64,000 bases of DNA from Roseiarcus sp963813555 (GCA_963813555.1 CAWEZX010000002.1:186001-250000), one strand, 5' to 3'. Positions 16,279-25,140 are shown, counted from the stretch's first letter. The notes: generated by a model from the sequence alone, not told the origin. Made by a program: numbers and translations.

Positions 16279-17706
16279 TCAGCGCGCAACGCCGGCCACC
16301 GCGGTGAACTCTTTGTGGCGCTTGAGCGCGCGCGCGTCCGCTGGGAACGGCTCGCGCCTGACGAAGCGGCCGCGCCCAAGCTCGGCCTGCACCGAGCCGT
16401 CGCGATAGACGACTTCGCCGCGCGACAGCGTGTAGCGGGGCAAGCCCGTGACCTTGGTTCCTTCGAACACATTGTAGTCGATGACCGAAACCTGGGACCT
16501 GGCCGAAATGGTCTTGTTGGCCTTCGGATCCCAGACCGTGACGTCGGCGTCCGCGCCCGGCAGGATCGCCCCTTTGCGCGGATAGAGGTTGAGAATGCGC
16601 GCGATGTTGGTCGAGGTCACGGCGACGAACTCGTTCATCGTCAGCCGCCCGGTTTCGACGCCATAGGTCCATAAGACCGGCATCCGGTCCTCGAGTCCCC
16701 CAGTGCCGTTCGGGATCTTGGTGAAGTCGCTTAAGCCCAGTTCCTTCTGCTTGGTGGTGAAGGCGCAATGGTCGGTCGCCACCACCTGCAGCGAGCCGGC
16801 GCGCAAGCCGTTCCATAGGTCGTCCTGATGGATCTTGTCGCGGAACGGCGGCGACATGACGCGCCGCGCCGCGTGTTTCCAATCCTGGTTGTAGTATTCG
16901 CTCTCATCGAGCACGAGATGCTGGATCAGCGGCTCGCCATAGACACGTTTGCCCAACGCACGCGCCCGGCGGATGGCTTCGTGCGCTTGGATGCAGGAGG
17001 TGTGAACGATGTAGAGCGGCGCGCCTGCCTGATCGGCGAGCATGATCGCGCGATTGGCCGCTTCGCCCTCGACATCCGGCGGACGGGACAGCGCGTGGCC
17101 CTCGGGCCCGGTTACGCCTTTCGCCAGATAGTGCTTCTGCAGTGCGGCGACGACTTCGCCGTTCTCGGCGTGCACAAGCGGCATCGCGCCAAGTTCGGCG
17201 CAGCGCGTGAACGAGGCGAACATCTCCTCGTCATTGACCATCAACGCGCCCTTGTAGGCCATGAAATGCTTGAAGGTCGTGACGCCTGCGGCAACGACTT
17301 TGGCCATGTCCTCACGTACGAAATCGTCCCAGTAGGTGATGCACATGTGGTAGGAATAGTCGCAGACGGCGTCCTTCGAGCGTTTCTGCCAATCGGCGAA
17401 CGCCTCCATCAGCGGCTGGTTGCGGTTGGGGATGCAGAAGTCCAGGACCATCGTCGTGCCGCCGGACAGCGCGGCCTTGGCGCCGCTCTCGTAATTGTCG
17501 GCCGAATTGGTCCCCATGAAGGGCATGTCGAGATGGGTGTGCGGATCGACGCCGCCCGGCATGACGAAGCAGCCCTTGGCGTCGAGCGTGCTGTCGCCCC
17601 TCAAGCCCTCGCCGATCGCCTTGATGGTCTCGCCCTCGACCAGCACGTCGGCCTTATAGGTGCGGTCCGCGGCGACGATCGTTCCACCTTCGATGACGAG
17701 CGACAT
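16279..17706 (-). CDS. hydA: Dihydropyrimidinase (hydantoinase)
   Basis: A 475-aa zinc amidohydrolase that opens dihydrouracil or dihydrothymine to the N-carbamoyl-beta-amino acid, the second step of reductive pyrimidine degradation. Metal-site motifs are DPHTHLDMP (two His), the FKHFMAYKG segment whose AYK lysine is normally carboxylated, HAENG, VHTSC and ATDHCAF (catalytic Asp). The substrate-loop SPPFRDK and IPNGTGGLEDRMP match the family. It lies between the carbamoyl amidohydrolase and the ATPase gene, 51 and 15 bp away. Length and motifs are normal and no lesion is seen. Confidence 0.93.
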   Translation of the reverse strand: MSLVIEGGTIVAADRTYKADVLVEGETIKAIGEGLRGDSTLDAKGCFVMPGGVDPHTHLDMPFMGTNSADNYESGAKAALSGGTTMVLDFCIPNRNQPLMEAFADWQKRSKDAVCDYSYHMCITYWDDFVREDMAKVVAAGVTTFKHFMAYKGALMVNDEEMFASFTRCAELGAMPLVHAENGEVVAALQKHYLAKGVTGPEGHALSRPPDVEGEAANRAIMLADQAGAPLYIVHTSCIQAHEAIRRARALGKRVYGEPLIQHLVLDESEYYNQDWKHAARRVMSPPFRDKIHQDDLWNGLRAGSLQVVATDHCAFTTKQKELGLSDFTKIPNGTGGLEDRMPVLWTYGVETGRLTMNEFVAVTSTNIARILNLYPRKGAILPGADADVTVWDPKANKTISARSQVSVIDYNVFEGTKVTGLPRYTLSRGEVVYRDGSVQAELGRGRFVRREPFPADARALKRHKEFTAVAGVAR

Positions 17707-17757
17707 TTTACTCTCCCAAACCTTGTTGCTCCCGCCGGCGCCGACGTCCGCAGGCGG

Positions 17758-19005
17758 TCACGACGCGATTTCCGCCTTCTCCAGCACTGCGTGCATGAGC
17801 ACGTTCGCTCCGGCGGTCGCCCAATCCTGCTTTATATCCTCGCTTTCATTATGGCTGACGCCGTCAACGCAGGGCGTGAACACCATCGACGTCGGCGCAA
17901 CGCGCGCCAGATAGCAAGCGTCATGGCCGGCGCCGGACACGATGTCGCGATGCGAATAGCCGAAATGTTTGGCCGCCCGCCGCACCGCCTCGACGCATCC
18001 CGCATCGAAGGCGACCGGAGGATAATAGAAGATCTGCTTGAGGTCGTAAGTGAGGCCGATCTTATTGGTGATCGCCTCGACTTCGGCGCGCAGCGCCACG
18101 TCCATCTCGCTCAACGTCGCGTCAATTGGATGGCGGAACTCGCAGGTCATGAACACTTCGCCCGGAATGACATTGCGGGAGTTCGGGTAGGGGTTGAGCA
18201 TGCCGACGGTCGATACGCCGAGGGGCGCTTTTGACAGGCCGATCGCGTTCACAAGCTCCACGATTCGCGCGGCCCCGAGCAACGCGTCTTTCCTGCGCGG
18301 CATCGGCGTCGAGCCGGCGTGGCTCTCGAACCCCGTCAAGCGAATTTCGTACCACCGCTGCCCCTGCCCATGGGTGACGACCCCAACGTCGAGCAACTCG
18401 TCCTCCAGGATCGGGCCCTGCTCAATATGCAGTTCGAAGAAGGCGTGCACCGGATGGGCGCCGACAGGCTCTTCGCCCTTGAAGCCGATCCGCTTGAGTT
18501 CGTCGCCCAGCCCCTTGCCTTCGCCGTCCAGACGCGAATAAGCGAATTCCTTGTCATAGACGCCGGCGAATACGCCCGACGCAATCATCGCCGGGGCGTA
18601 GCGCGAGCCTTCCTCGTTGGTCCAGTTGGCGACTTCGATCGGCCGCCGGGTCCGGATGTTGAGGTCGTTGAGCGAACGCACGACTTCGAGCGCGCCGAGC
18701 ACGCCAAGCGCGCCGTCGAACTTGCCGCCGGTCGGCTGGGTGTCGAGATGGCTGCCCACCATGACCGGAGCGAGCGTGTTGTCCTGACCGGGACGACGCG
18801 CGAACATGTTGCCCATCTCGTCGACCGTGACCGCGCAGCCGGCGGCCTCGCACCATTTCCGGAACAGCTCGCGGGACTGACGGTCGAGATCGGTCAGTGT
18901 CAGGCGCTTCACGCCGCCTTTCGGAGTGGCGCCGATTTTCGCCATCTCCATGAGGGATTCCCAGAGCCTTATCCCGTCGACACGCACATTCGACAAGTAA
19001 GCCAT
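17758..19005 (-). CDS. M20-family N-carbamoyl amidohydrolase (beta-ureidopropionase/allantoate amidohydrolase type)
   Basis: A 415-aa dimetal hydrolase. Metal ligands are in GSHLDTQPTGGKFDGALG (His, Asp), in NEEGSRYAPAM (Glu pair), and in FELHIEQGP and the late SGAGHDA motif. The family releases CO2 and NH3 from N-carbamoyl amino acids or allantoate. Next to dihydropyrimidinase and under a RutR site, the likely substrate is N-carbamoyl-beta-alanine, the third step of pyrimidine degradation. It is the first gene of the operon. The start MAYLSNVRVDG (19005) is preferred to 19017 because family homology begins there. Dihydropyrimidine dehydrogenase genes are not in the window. Confidence 0.88.
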   Translation of the reverse strand: MAYLSNVRVDGIRLWESLMEMAKIGATPKGGVKRLTLTDLDRQSRELFRKWCEAAGCAVTVDEMGNMFARRPGQDNTLAPVMVGSHLDTQPTGGKFDGALGVLGALEVVRSLNDLNIRTRRPIEVANWTNEEGSRYAPAMIASGVFAGVYDKEFAYSRLDGEGKGLGDELKRIGFKGEEPVGAHPVHAFFELHIEQGPILEDELLDVGVVTHGQGQRWYEIRLTGFESHAGSTPMPRRKDALLGAARIVELVNAIGLSKAPLGVSTVGMLNPYPNSRNVIPGEVFMTCEFRHPIDATLSEMDVALRAEVEAITNKIGLTYDLKQIFYYPPVAFDAGCVEAVRRAAKHFGYSHRDIVSGAGHDACYLARVAPTSMVFTPCVDGVSHNESEDIKQDWATAGANVLMHAVLEKAEIAS

Positions 19006-19043
19006 CGACAGCTCCACGACACGTTTGCAAACGCTATTATAGC

Positions 19044-19061
19044 TTTGACCAAATGGTCAAA
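19044..19061. promoter_or_regulatory. RutR-type operator palindrome
   Basis: TTTGACCA-AA-TGGTCAAA is a perfect 18-bp palindrome that contains the Escherichia coli RutR consensus TTGACCA-NN-TGGTCAA. It lies 38 bp upstream of the amidohydrolase start and 123 bp upstream of the divergent rutR gene, so it can control both. In E. coli uracil and thymine release RutR from DNA. The same logic would induce this catabolic and uptake operon. Confidence 0.85.
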
Positions 19062-19184
19062 TGACGTAACTTTGGGCGCAGCGCTCATCAATTCGGCCTT
19101 GTCGCCCAATGCAAGGGCGCGGCCAGCGGCATTCCGGATCGCGCGACGCCCGCGTAACGGGAAGTCGCCGTTCGAGGGAATATT

Positions 19185-19805
19185 ATGGCGCGCCGCAAAC
19201 CGAGACCGACCATCCGGGAGGAGAACGAGCGCGCGCTCCTTGAGGCTGCCGAATGGGTGTTCGCGGAGCAGGGATTCGCGGGCGCGACCACTGCGGCGAT
19301 CGCTCAGCGCGCCGGCGTTCCGAAGGCGAACCTGCACTATTATTTCCCGACCAAGGAGAGGCTCTATCGTTCGGTAATCGAGCGGGTGCTGACTGCTTGG
19401 CTCGCCGCCGCCTCCTCCTTCGACGCAAGCGAGGACCCGACGATCGCCCTCTCAGCCTATATCGGGGCGAAAATGGATCTGGCGCGCGAGATGCCGCTCG
19501 CGACCCGCATCTGGTCAGCGGAGATCATGCGCGGCGCGCCGATGATCCAGGATTTCCTCGATACGACGCTGACCCAATGGGTGGTGTCGCGCGAACGGGT
19601 AGTCAAGCGCTGGATCGCCGCCGGCAAGGTCAAGCCGATCGAACCCCGGTTCCTGTTCTACATGATCTGGGCGACGACGCAGCAATACGCCAACGCAGCG
19701 CATGAAATGATGACCCTCAACAGGGGCCGTCCGCTCGACGACAAGGCCTTTGAACGCGCGAAATCAGAGGTGATCGCGATCATCCTGCGCGGAGTGGCGA
19801 CGTAA
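19185..19805 (+). CDS. rutR: TetR-family regulator RutR
   Basis: A 206-aa repressor. The N-terminal TetR helix-turn-helix spans about residues 12-58 (ENERALLEAAEWVFAEQG, then AIAQRAGVPKANLHYYFPTKERLY). The C-terminal ligand domain is of the YcdC/RutR type (REMPLATRIWSAEIMRGAP, then FLFYMIWATTQQYANA). It is divergent from the pyrimidine degradation operon with a RutR palindrome between them, which strongly supports the assignment. The expected effectors are uracil and thymine. Confidence 0.88.
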   Translation: MARRKPRPTIREENERALLEAAEWVFAEQGFAGATTAAIAQRAGVPKANLHYYFPTKERLYRSVIERVLTAWLAAASSFDASEDPTIALSAYIGAKMDLAREMPLATRIWSAEIMRGAPMIQDFLDTTLTQWVVSRERVVKRWIAAGKVKPIEPRFLFYMIWATTQQYANAAHEMMTLNRGRPLDDKAFERAKSEVIAIILRGVAT

Positions 19806-19817
19806 ATTATTGAAAAG

Positions 19818-19846
19818 CGAACCCCGCTGCTGGACGCAGGGGTTAT
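19818..19846 (+). terminator. Stem-loop after rutR
   Basis: AACCCC and GGGGTT arms with additional CTGC/GCAG pairing form an imperfect hairpin 13 bp after the rutR stop. No T-tract follows, so termination is only suggested. The rest of the 268-bp gap to the next gene shows an AT-richer stretch at 19910-19935 that may hold a promoter for it. Confidence 0.3.
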
Positions 19847-20073
19847 GGGTGGTGTTGCCGTTCGCGCTTTCGCGCGCACGCAAAAGCGATGTAGAGCGCG
19901 GCCGGCCCGGCGATATATCTATTGACATATAGCGAACTCCTGTTCACGATCCGGTGAAACGCGGGTCGCGCATCCCTGGTCATTGGCCAAGGCAAAGAGC
20001 GACTTTCAAGCAAATCCTGGGGCGTCGGGGCAATCATGAAAGCGGACGCCGACATTTGCAACAGGCGGGGCAC

Positions 20074-21072
20074 ATGAAAAACGACGCGCAAAATCGCGGC
20101 ATCCCATTGAAGATTCGACGGCTGGGGACGGCGGCTGCAGCCACGATCGCGCTGGCGCCGCTTGGCGCGCACGCCGCGGATTTGTCGCTTCCAGCCCTGG
20201 CGCCGCCGGCGAACGGACCTCTATATTTCAATCCCCCTCCAGCCGTCGAATCCTGGCTTGACATGGTTTCGGCCACCCAGGCGGCGCAACCGAATTGGAT
20301 GACCCCGCTCGTGACCGTCACGCCGCGCCTCGAACAAGAGTTGCGGGCTGATTTCTATGACCAGCAGAACGGGACCGGCAGCCAAGGGAACGGCCAACGC
20401 ATCGTCAATTACGGAGGGCCCGGCGGCTTCAGGGTGGAGTTTATCCCCGCCTACAACGTGGAAGTCATTGTAGCGGTTCCCCCTTACGAGACCGCCAGCG
20501 GTCCCAAGGGGAATGCGCAAGGCTGGGGTGATTATCCGCTTTTTCTTGTCAAATACCGCTTCCTTTCCGCCAACAAGGAAAACGGCGATTACATCGTCAC
20601 CGGCTTCTTTCAGATGACAGACGCGTTGGGAACGAATGGAAAAATCTCGAACCATGTTCTAACCGCGCAGCCGACGCTCGCGGCAGGCAAAGGCTGGGGT
20701 GATTTTGATGTTCAGTCGACGCTGAGCGTGCAGATTCCAGTCAGCGGGCGCGATTCACCGGGCGACACGGCCGAAATGAACAGGATGTCGTTCGGCGATC
20801 CCATACTTTGGAACACCAGCCTCCAGTATCATTTCATGCAGTATTTTTGGCCACAACTCGAGGTTAACACGGAGTACTGGCCGAATGGGGAGCACGGCGG
20901 CCTCAAGCAAGTCTTGCTCACGCCGGGCCTCATATTGGGCCGCTTCAAGATCGGCCAGGACACCGCGACCCGGCCGATCAACCTGATCATCGGCGCCGGG
21001 TATCAGGTAGCCGTGACGGCAAATCCGGTTACCAAAAACAATTTCGTCGCCACCGTACGGATCACCTTCTGA
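20074..21072 (+). CDS. Outer-membrane beta-barrel protein (transporter-like), unknown substrate
   Basis: A 332-aa exported protein. The signal sequence is about residues 1-31 (basic start, hydrophobic stretch, GAHAADLS). The mature part is rich in alternating aromatic strands and ends in ...NFVATVRITF, a terminal aromatic residue typical of outer-membrane barrels. It resembles the Phenol_MetA_deg-like barrel family in overall pattern, but I cannot name a substrate. The ATG at 20074 is chosen because GGCGGGG precedes it; an in-frame start at 19954 would add a 40-residue non-signal extension. Confidence 0.65.
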   Translation: MKNDAQNRGIPLKIRRLGTAAAATIALAPLGAHAADLSLPALAPPANGPLYFNPPPAVESWLDMVSATQAAQPNWMTPLVTVTPRLEQELRADFYDQQNGTGSQGNGQRIVNYGGPGGFRVEFIPAYNVEVIVAVPPYETASGPKGNAQGWGDYPLFLVKYRFLSANKENGDYIVTGFFQMTDALGTNGKISNHVLTAQPTLAAGKGWGDFDVQSTLSVQIPVSGRDSPGDTAEMNRMSFGDPILWNTSLQYHFMQYFWPQLEVNTEYWPNGEHGGLKQVLLTPGLILGRFKIGQDTATRPINLIIGAGYQVAVTANPVTKNNFVATVRITF

Positions 21073-21192
21073 GCGCCCATGCGCGCTCATTCGTGACCGG
21101 CCAGGCAAAAGCAGAGCGGCCAGCGCGGCCGCCGTCATCGAGCCGGCGCACAAGAACGCGAACGCCATCGACGCAAGTATTGCCTTTGTCAT
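21073..21192 (-). pseudogene. Possible N-terminal fragment of a small membrane or secreted protein
   Basis: Minus-strand ATG at 21192 is preceded by an excellent ribosome-binding site (GGGAGGAC). It opens a strongly hydrophobic leader (MTKAILASMAFAFLCAG, then AALAALLL). The frame stays open only by running antisense into the outer-membrane protein gene (to 20755), where composition no longer looks coding. Either it is a short membrane peptide gene whose stop was lost, or a coincidence. Confidence 0.3.
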
Positions 21193-21514
21193 TGGAGTCC
21201 TCCCATGACACTTTTGCGATAGAGAAACTATCGCAGGTTCAGTCGCTTAGCGGAATCTTGATAGTCCAACCACGATATAGCGTCGTACAAGTACAGCGTG
21301 CCGCGAAAGCGACCTCTCTAAAGTTGTTGGTCGCGCATGATGAAAGCGCAGTAGCCGCGCCCCGGCGCCAGCCGACGATCAGACGGTTCGGCTTCCAATG
21401 ACCGAACTTGGCCTTTGAGAGAAGCCCTTTGGGTTTTCCGGCAGCGGGCGCGCACGAGTTGGCGCTCGCCGGTGCAAGGCCCGAAAGAAAAGTTTTGCCA
21501 AGCGCGGCCCGCGT
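21193..21514. other. Non-coding gap
   Basis: No convincing gene on either strand in these 322 bp. The part 21193-21320 is AT-richer than its surroundings and may hold promoters. No strong hairpin or repeat was noticed. Confidence 0.4.
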
Positions 21515-21949
21515 TTATGGTCTCAGCGTGTTCGACGACCGCTCGTCTGGACCGCGCGGCAGGCCCTCGGCGCAAAAGTCCGTATCCTGCGTTGCGCGCC
21601 AGAAGGCCCTCGGTCCGGGCTCCGAAACCGGGTAAGGCGCATGGCGGGCGCAGATTCCGGCATGCGCCCACCACGCCATAGGCATGTCGCCGCGGTCGAC
21701 CGGATGGAGTCCGTCCTCGGGATGGCGCCAATAGACGCAATCTGCGCAGTGCACGCCGATCGACAGCGCTTCGGCGGCGACGCCGTCGCCGCACCACTGC
21801 GAGCTGCGCGTCTGCGGCCAGTGGGCGGCTTTTTCGGGGTGTATCGCTGTTTGCGGCGCATGCCGAGCGCATAGGCCCTCGCGCTCTCTGAGCTTGCGCC
21901 AGAACGCGCAGGCCGCACAATTGGCCGGCCGGACCGCTTGGTCGCTCAT
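21515..21949 (-). CDS. Cys-rich protein with two tandem C-x2-C...C-x-RH-x-P modules
   Basis: A 144-aa soluble protein made of two copies of a ~65-residue module. Module 1 reads NCAACAFWRK, LCARHAPQ and SQWCGDG. Module 2 reads HCADCVYWRH, ICARHAPYP and TDFCAEG. Each thus has four Cys plus a His in conserved positions, strongly suggesting one zinc or iron-sulfur site per module. I start at the ATG at 21949 (MSDQAVRPANC); an upstream ATG at 21973 is in frame. Related short proteins occur as hypotheticals in alphaproteobacteria. No function is known. Confidence 0.7.
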   Translation of the reverse strand: MSDQAVRPANCAACAFWRKLREREGLCARHAPQTAIHPEKAAHWPQTRSSQWCGDGVAAEALSIGVHCADCVYWRHPEDGLHPVDRGDMPMAWWAHAGICARHAPYPVSEPGPRAFWRATQDTDFCAEGLPRGPDERSSNTLRP

Positions 21950-21969
21950 CGTCTCCTCCCTCGCCGGGT

Positions 21970-22133
21970 TCATTCCGCCAGATATGGCGCAAAACCTGGT
22001 TTCGCGCGCGGTTCGGGCGGCGCCGACCAGCCGCCGCCGAGCGCGAGCATCAAGCCGACCACGGCTACCTGTTGGCGCGAATGCAGCACGATCGCAAGCC
22101 GTTCTGCCTCGACGACCAACATTTCAATGAACT
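21970..22133 (-). pseudogene. C-terminal remnant of a second outer-membrane efflux factor
   Basis: A minus-strand open phase encodes EMLVVEAERLAIVLHSRQQ then VGLMLALGGGWSAPPEPR and stops at 21970. This is the characteristic end of NodT/OprM-type outer-membrane factors (helix, then LYxALGGGW). It directly follows, in another phase, the stop of the complete outer-membrane factor at 22124 that ends with its own LYKALGGGW. It is therefore the tail of a different paralogue. Confidence 0.65.
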
Positions 22134-23662
22134 CCCTCCGGAGCGCGATTTAGATACCGCGCGGCGGCGATCGCGGCGGGCTCGACTGCCCGAAGCGGAG
22201 GAATGGTCGCGCCGGGTTGCCAGCCCCCGCCGAGCGCCTTGTAGAGGCCGACCAGAGACTCCGCCTCGATCTGTTGGGCCGAGACATATTGCTGCTGGAG
22301 GTCGAACTGCTGCCGCTCCGCGTCCAAAACGTTCAGGTAGTCGGTCAAGCCGTCTTTATAACGGTCGGTGGCGAGTTGGGTGGACAGATGGGCGGCGGTC
22401 AGCGCGCGATCGAGGTTGCGCAGACTTTCCTGCTGCGCTCGATAGGAAACCGTCGCGTCGTCGACTTGTTGCACCGCGGTCAAGATCGATTGCTTGTAGG
22501 CAGCCAGTTGTTCGCGCGTCGTCAGATCCGCGATCTCGATCTGGGCGTCGAGCGCGCCGAAATCGAGGAGGGGCCAGTAAACGCCCGGCCCGATCGAGTT
22601 GATCCAGTTCGCGGCGCCCACGGTATGCGACGAACGAATTCCGGCTTGGCCGCCGGCCGCCCCGGTCAAGAATACGTCTGGGAACAATTGCGCAACCGCA
22701 ACGCCGGTGCGCGCGGTCGCCCCCGCGACGCGACGCTCGGCCTCTGCGATATCAGGACGTCGCCGCAGCAAATCCACCGGCGCGCCGGTCGGAATTCGCC
22801 GCGGCAGGGTCGGAATGGGGCCGGGCTTCGCCAGTTCCTTGGCGAGGTCCTCAGGGTATTGCCCCAACAGCACCGCGATCGCATGGCGGCTCGCGTCGAT
22901 TTGCGCTTCGAGCGGCGCCACCTGGGCCTGGAATGTCGCCAACTGCCGTCTGGCCAGCGCGACGTCCAGTTCGTCGGTGAGCCCGCGGTCGAAGAGGGTC
23001 TGCGCGAGCTGCTGACCGTTTTGGGCGACGACGATGTTCTTCTTGAGGACGGCGAGGCGCGCCTGTCCGGCGCGCATATCGAGATAGTCCCGGGCGACAT
23101 CGGCCGTGACCACCACCATCACCCAATCCCACGCGGCCTTGAGGGCCTCGACGTCGTAAGTTTGCGCCTCGTATGCGCGGCGCACCCTACCGAAGAGATC
23201 GAGGTCCCAATTCGCTTCGAACCCGCCCGCCTCCTGCACGCTGCTGAAGCCTGTCCCGTTTACCGCCGATCGGAACGTCGGCGCCACGCGATTGCGCGTC
23301 TCGTCCGCCCCTGTTCCAACGCCGCCCCCTCCGGTCGCCCCGCCCACAGGAAGCGCCTGGTTGGCGATCACCACCAACGCCGCCCGCGCCTCCTGAACCC
23401 GATTTAAAGCGATCTCGAGATCCAGGTTGGCCCGGAGAGCGCGATCCTCGAGGGAATTCAGTTTGGGGTCGTGGAGCGAGCGCCACCACTGCGTCAGGTC
23501 GGCGCTCGCTGGTTTGGGACCCTCGCTCTTTTCGCCGGACGGCGCGAGAGCGAGAAAGCCTGACGGCAAATGCAGGACAGGCGTACGATAATCCGGACCG
23601 ACGGAGCAACTCGCCACGGCGGTCGCTATCGCCAGCAACACTGGAACAGACAAGCCCCTCAC
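22124..23662 (-). CDS. RND efflux outer-membrane factor lipoprotein (NodT family)
   Basis: A 512-aa TolC-like outer-membrane channel. I choose the GTG at 23662, which gives a lipoprotein signal (MRGLSVPVLLAIATAVASC) with the lipobox Cys followed by SVGPDY, the usual NodT start. A GGGGAG lies 8-9 bases upstream. The ATG at 23755 adds a non-signal leader. Two OEP repeats (about 50-260 and 280-490) contain NRVQEARAAL, NWDLDLFGRVRR and RRRPDIAEAERR. It would dock on the HlyD-type adaptor and RND pump encoded upstream. It is flanked on both sides by fragments of another outer-membrane factor. Confidence 0.9.
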   Translation of the reverse strand: MRGLSVPVLLAIATAVASCSVGPDYRTPVLHLPSGFLALAPSGEKSEGPKPASADLTQWWRSLHDPKLNSLEDRALRANLDLEIALNRVQEARAALVVIANQALPVGGATGGGGVGTGADETRNRVAPTFRSAVNGTGFSSVQEAGGFEANWDLDLFGRVRRAYEAQTYDVEALKAAWDWVMVVVTADVARDYLDMRAGQARLAVLKKNIVVAQNGQQLAQTLFDRGLTDELDVALARRQLATFQAQVAPLEAQIDASRHAIAVLLGQYPEDLAKELAKPGPIPTLPRRIPTGAPVDLLRRRPDIAEAERRVAGATARTGVAVAQLFPDVFLTGAAGGQAGIRSSHTVGAANWINSIGPGVYWPLLDFGALDAQIEIADLTTREQLAAYKQSILTAVQQVDDATVSYRAQQESLRNLDRALTAAHLSTQLATDRYKDGLTDYLNVLDAERQQFDLQQQYVSAQQIEAESLVGLYKALGGGWQPGATIPPLRAVEPAAIAAARYLNRAPEGVH

Positions 23663-23689
23663 GTCGCCGACTCCCCACAAAGCGCGGCT

Positions 23690-23793
23690 CGCCGCAGATG
23701 GGCCGTGGACCGTCCCGCGCGGGTCGCCCCGCAAAATCGCAACCGCCGAGCGCAAGCGCGACCGGCGCCGCGAGCCACGGCCGCCGCTTCATT
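23690..23793 (-). pseudogene. N-terminal remnant of a second outer-membrane factor lipoprotein
   Basis: The ATG at 23793 overlaps the adaptor gene's stop as ATGA. It opens MKRRPWLAAPVALALGGC then DFAG, a classic lipoprotein leader with the CDxA start of NodT-family factors. After ~25 residues the phase no longer encodes outer-membrane factor sequence. The coupled start suggests this was the operon's original third gene, with the complete factor at 22124-23662 now sitting inside it. Confidence 0.55.
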
Positions 23794-25140
23794 CTTCGTG
23801 ATCCCGCCTCGTTTGCGCCATCTCCTCGTCGCTCTTCGGGCGATCCCCTAGCCCTTCGGCTCCCTGCTGCCCCGGGGACGGTTGCGTCTTTTCCCCAGCC
23901 GCTTCCATCACCCGGACCTCCTCGCCGTTCCCGATCGAATTGGGCGGATTGGCGACGATGCGCTCGTCCTGGCCGAGCCCCCCAGTGACTTCGACCTCGT
24001 TCCCGAGGTCGCGTGCGATCCGGACTTCTTGAGGACGACCCGGTTGTCAAGCCCGAGGGTCGCGACCTCCGTCGCGTTGTCGCGAAACAGCAGCGCGTCG
24101 GCGGGGAGGGTCATAGTGTTTGGATCTGGCGGAATCTGAAAACGGACTCGCGTGAACGCGCCTGGCGCAAGCGCGCCGTCCTTATTGTCGGCGATGAGCT
24201 CGACCAGCAGCGAGCGCGATTTCTGGTCGATCGCATGCGAGGTCGTCCCGATCGTAGCCTCGAACGTGCGATCGGGATACTCGGGCAATTCGAGGGTCGC
24301 CTTCATGCCGTCCTTTATGGCCGCCGCGTAGGATTGTGGCACGGGAACGTAGACCCGCATCTGATGAATGTCAGCGACCGAGAACAGGGCGGCGACGTCG
24401 TTCGAGTCCGCCTTGACCAGCGATCCGACGTCGACGTTGCGGGTGGTGACGACGCCGTCGAACGGCGCGACGATATTGGCGAACGCCTTCTGCGCCTTGA
24501 GCCGATCCACGTTCGACTGGGCGGTGTCGACTTCGGCGGCCTTGGCGTGCGCATCGCTGTCCTTTTCGTCGACGGCCTGCTGAGACACCGCTGCGGTGGC
24601 GCGCAACGAATTCCACCGCGCCGCCGTCACCTTGGCCAGGGCCAGATTCGCCTTGGCCTTCGCCAGTTCACCTTGCGCGACGGCGATGCGCTGGTCGAGC
24701 TCGGGCGTATCGATGACGGCCAGCACATCGCCCTGATGGACCTTGGCGCCGATATCCTTGCGCCACTCGCTGACGTAGCCGCTCACTTGGCTGTGTATGG
24801 AAGCGCTGTAGAAGGCCTCGACATTGCCGGGTAAAACGAGTTCGCGGGCCTTGCCTCCCTTTTGCGGCGAGACCAGCGCGACGGATGGGATTGCCTGCTC
24901 CAGGGTCCATTGCTTGAGCTTCTCATCGTCGCGCCGGCGGCCGGAAATTCCGGTGTAGGCGACTAAGATCGCCGCCACCGCCAGGAGCAGGATCGCGCGC
25001 CGGGCCTTGACGGGCGCGCCTTCCTGCAGTTCGGGTTCTGGGCCTTCGGCGCGAGCGTCGGGGGCATGCGCCTGAGCCTCTGAGCCCTGGGCCTGCGCCT
25101 CAAGGCCTTGAGCTTGAGGTTCGGCGCGATCCTGGCTCAT
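23790..25140 (-). CDS. RND efflux periplasmic adaptor (HlyD/MFP family), frameshifted near C-terminus
   Basis: The ATG at 25140 overlaps the pump's stop (ATGA). A Q/A/E-rich cytoplasmic N-terminus contains repeats of QAQGxEAQ. One membrane helix follows (about 55-72), then the lipoyl/hairpin part (IHSQVSGYVSEW...GAKVHQGDVLAVID) and the beta-barrel domain. After DNRVVLKK the frame breaks: a missing base near 24025 sends translation to a stop at 23908. The restored phase encodes RIARDLGNEVEVTGGLGQDE and ends at 23790 with a charged tail. The membrane-proximal domain is thus altered if the indel is real. Confidence 0.8.

Noticed and set aside
16828..18234. 468-aa plus-strand ORF
   Set aside because: Antisense to hydA and the carbamoyl amidohydrolase, which both have complete catalytic motifs; its composition is that of a shadow ORF.
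23187..24050. 287-aa minus-strand ORF containing a lipoprotein leader
   Set aside because: Only the first 25 codons after 23793 look real; the rest is a shadow of the complete outer-membrane factor gene.
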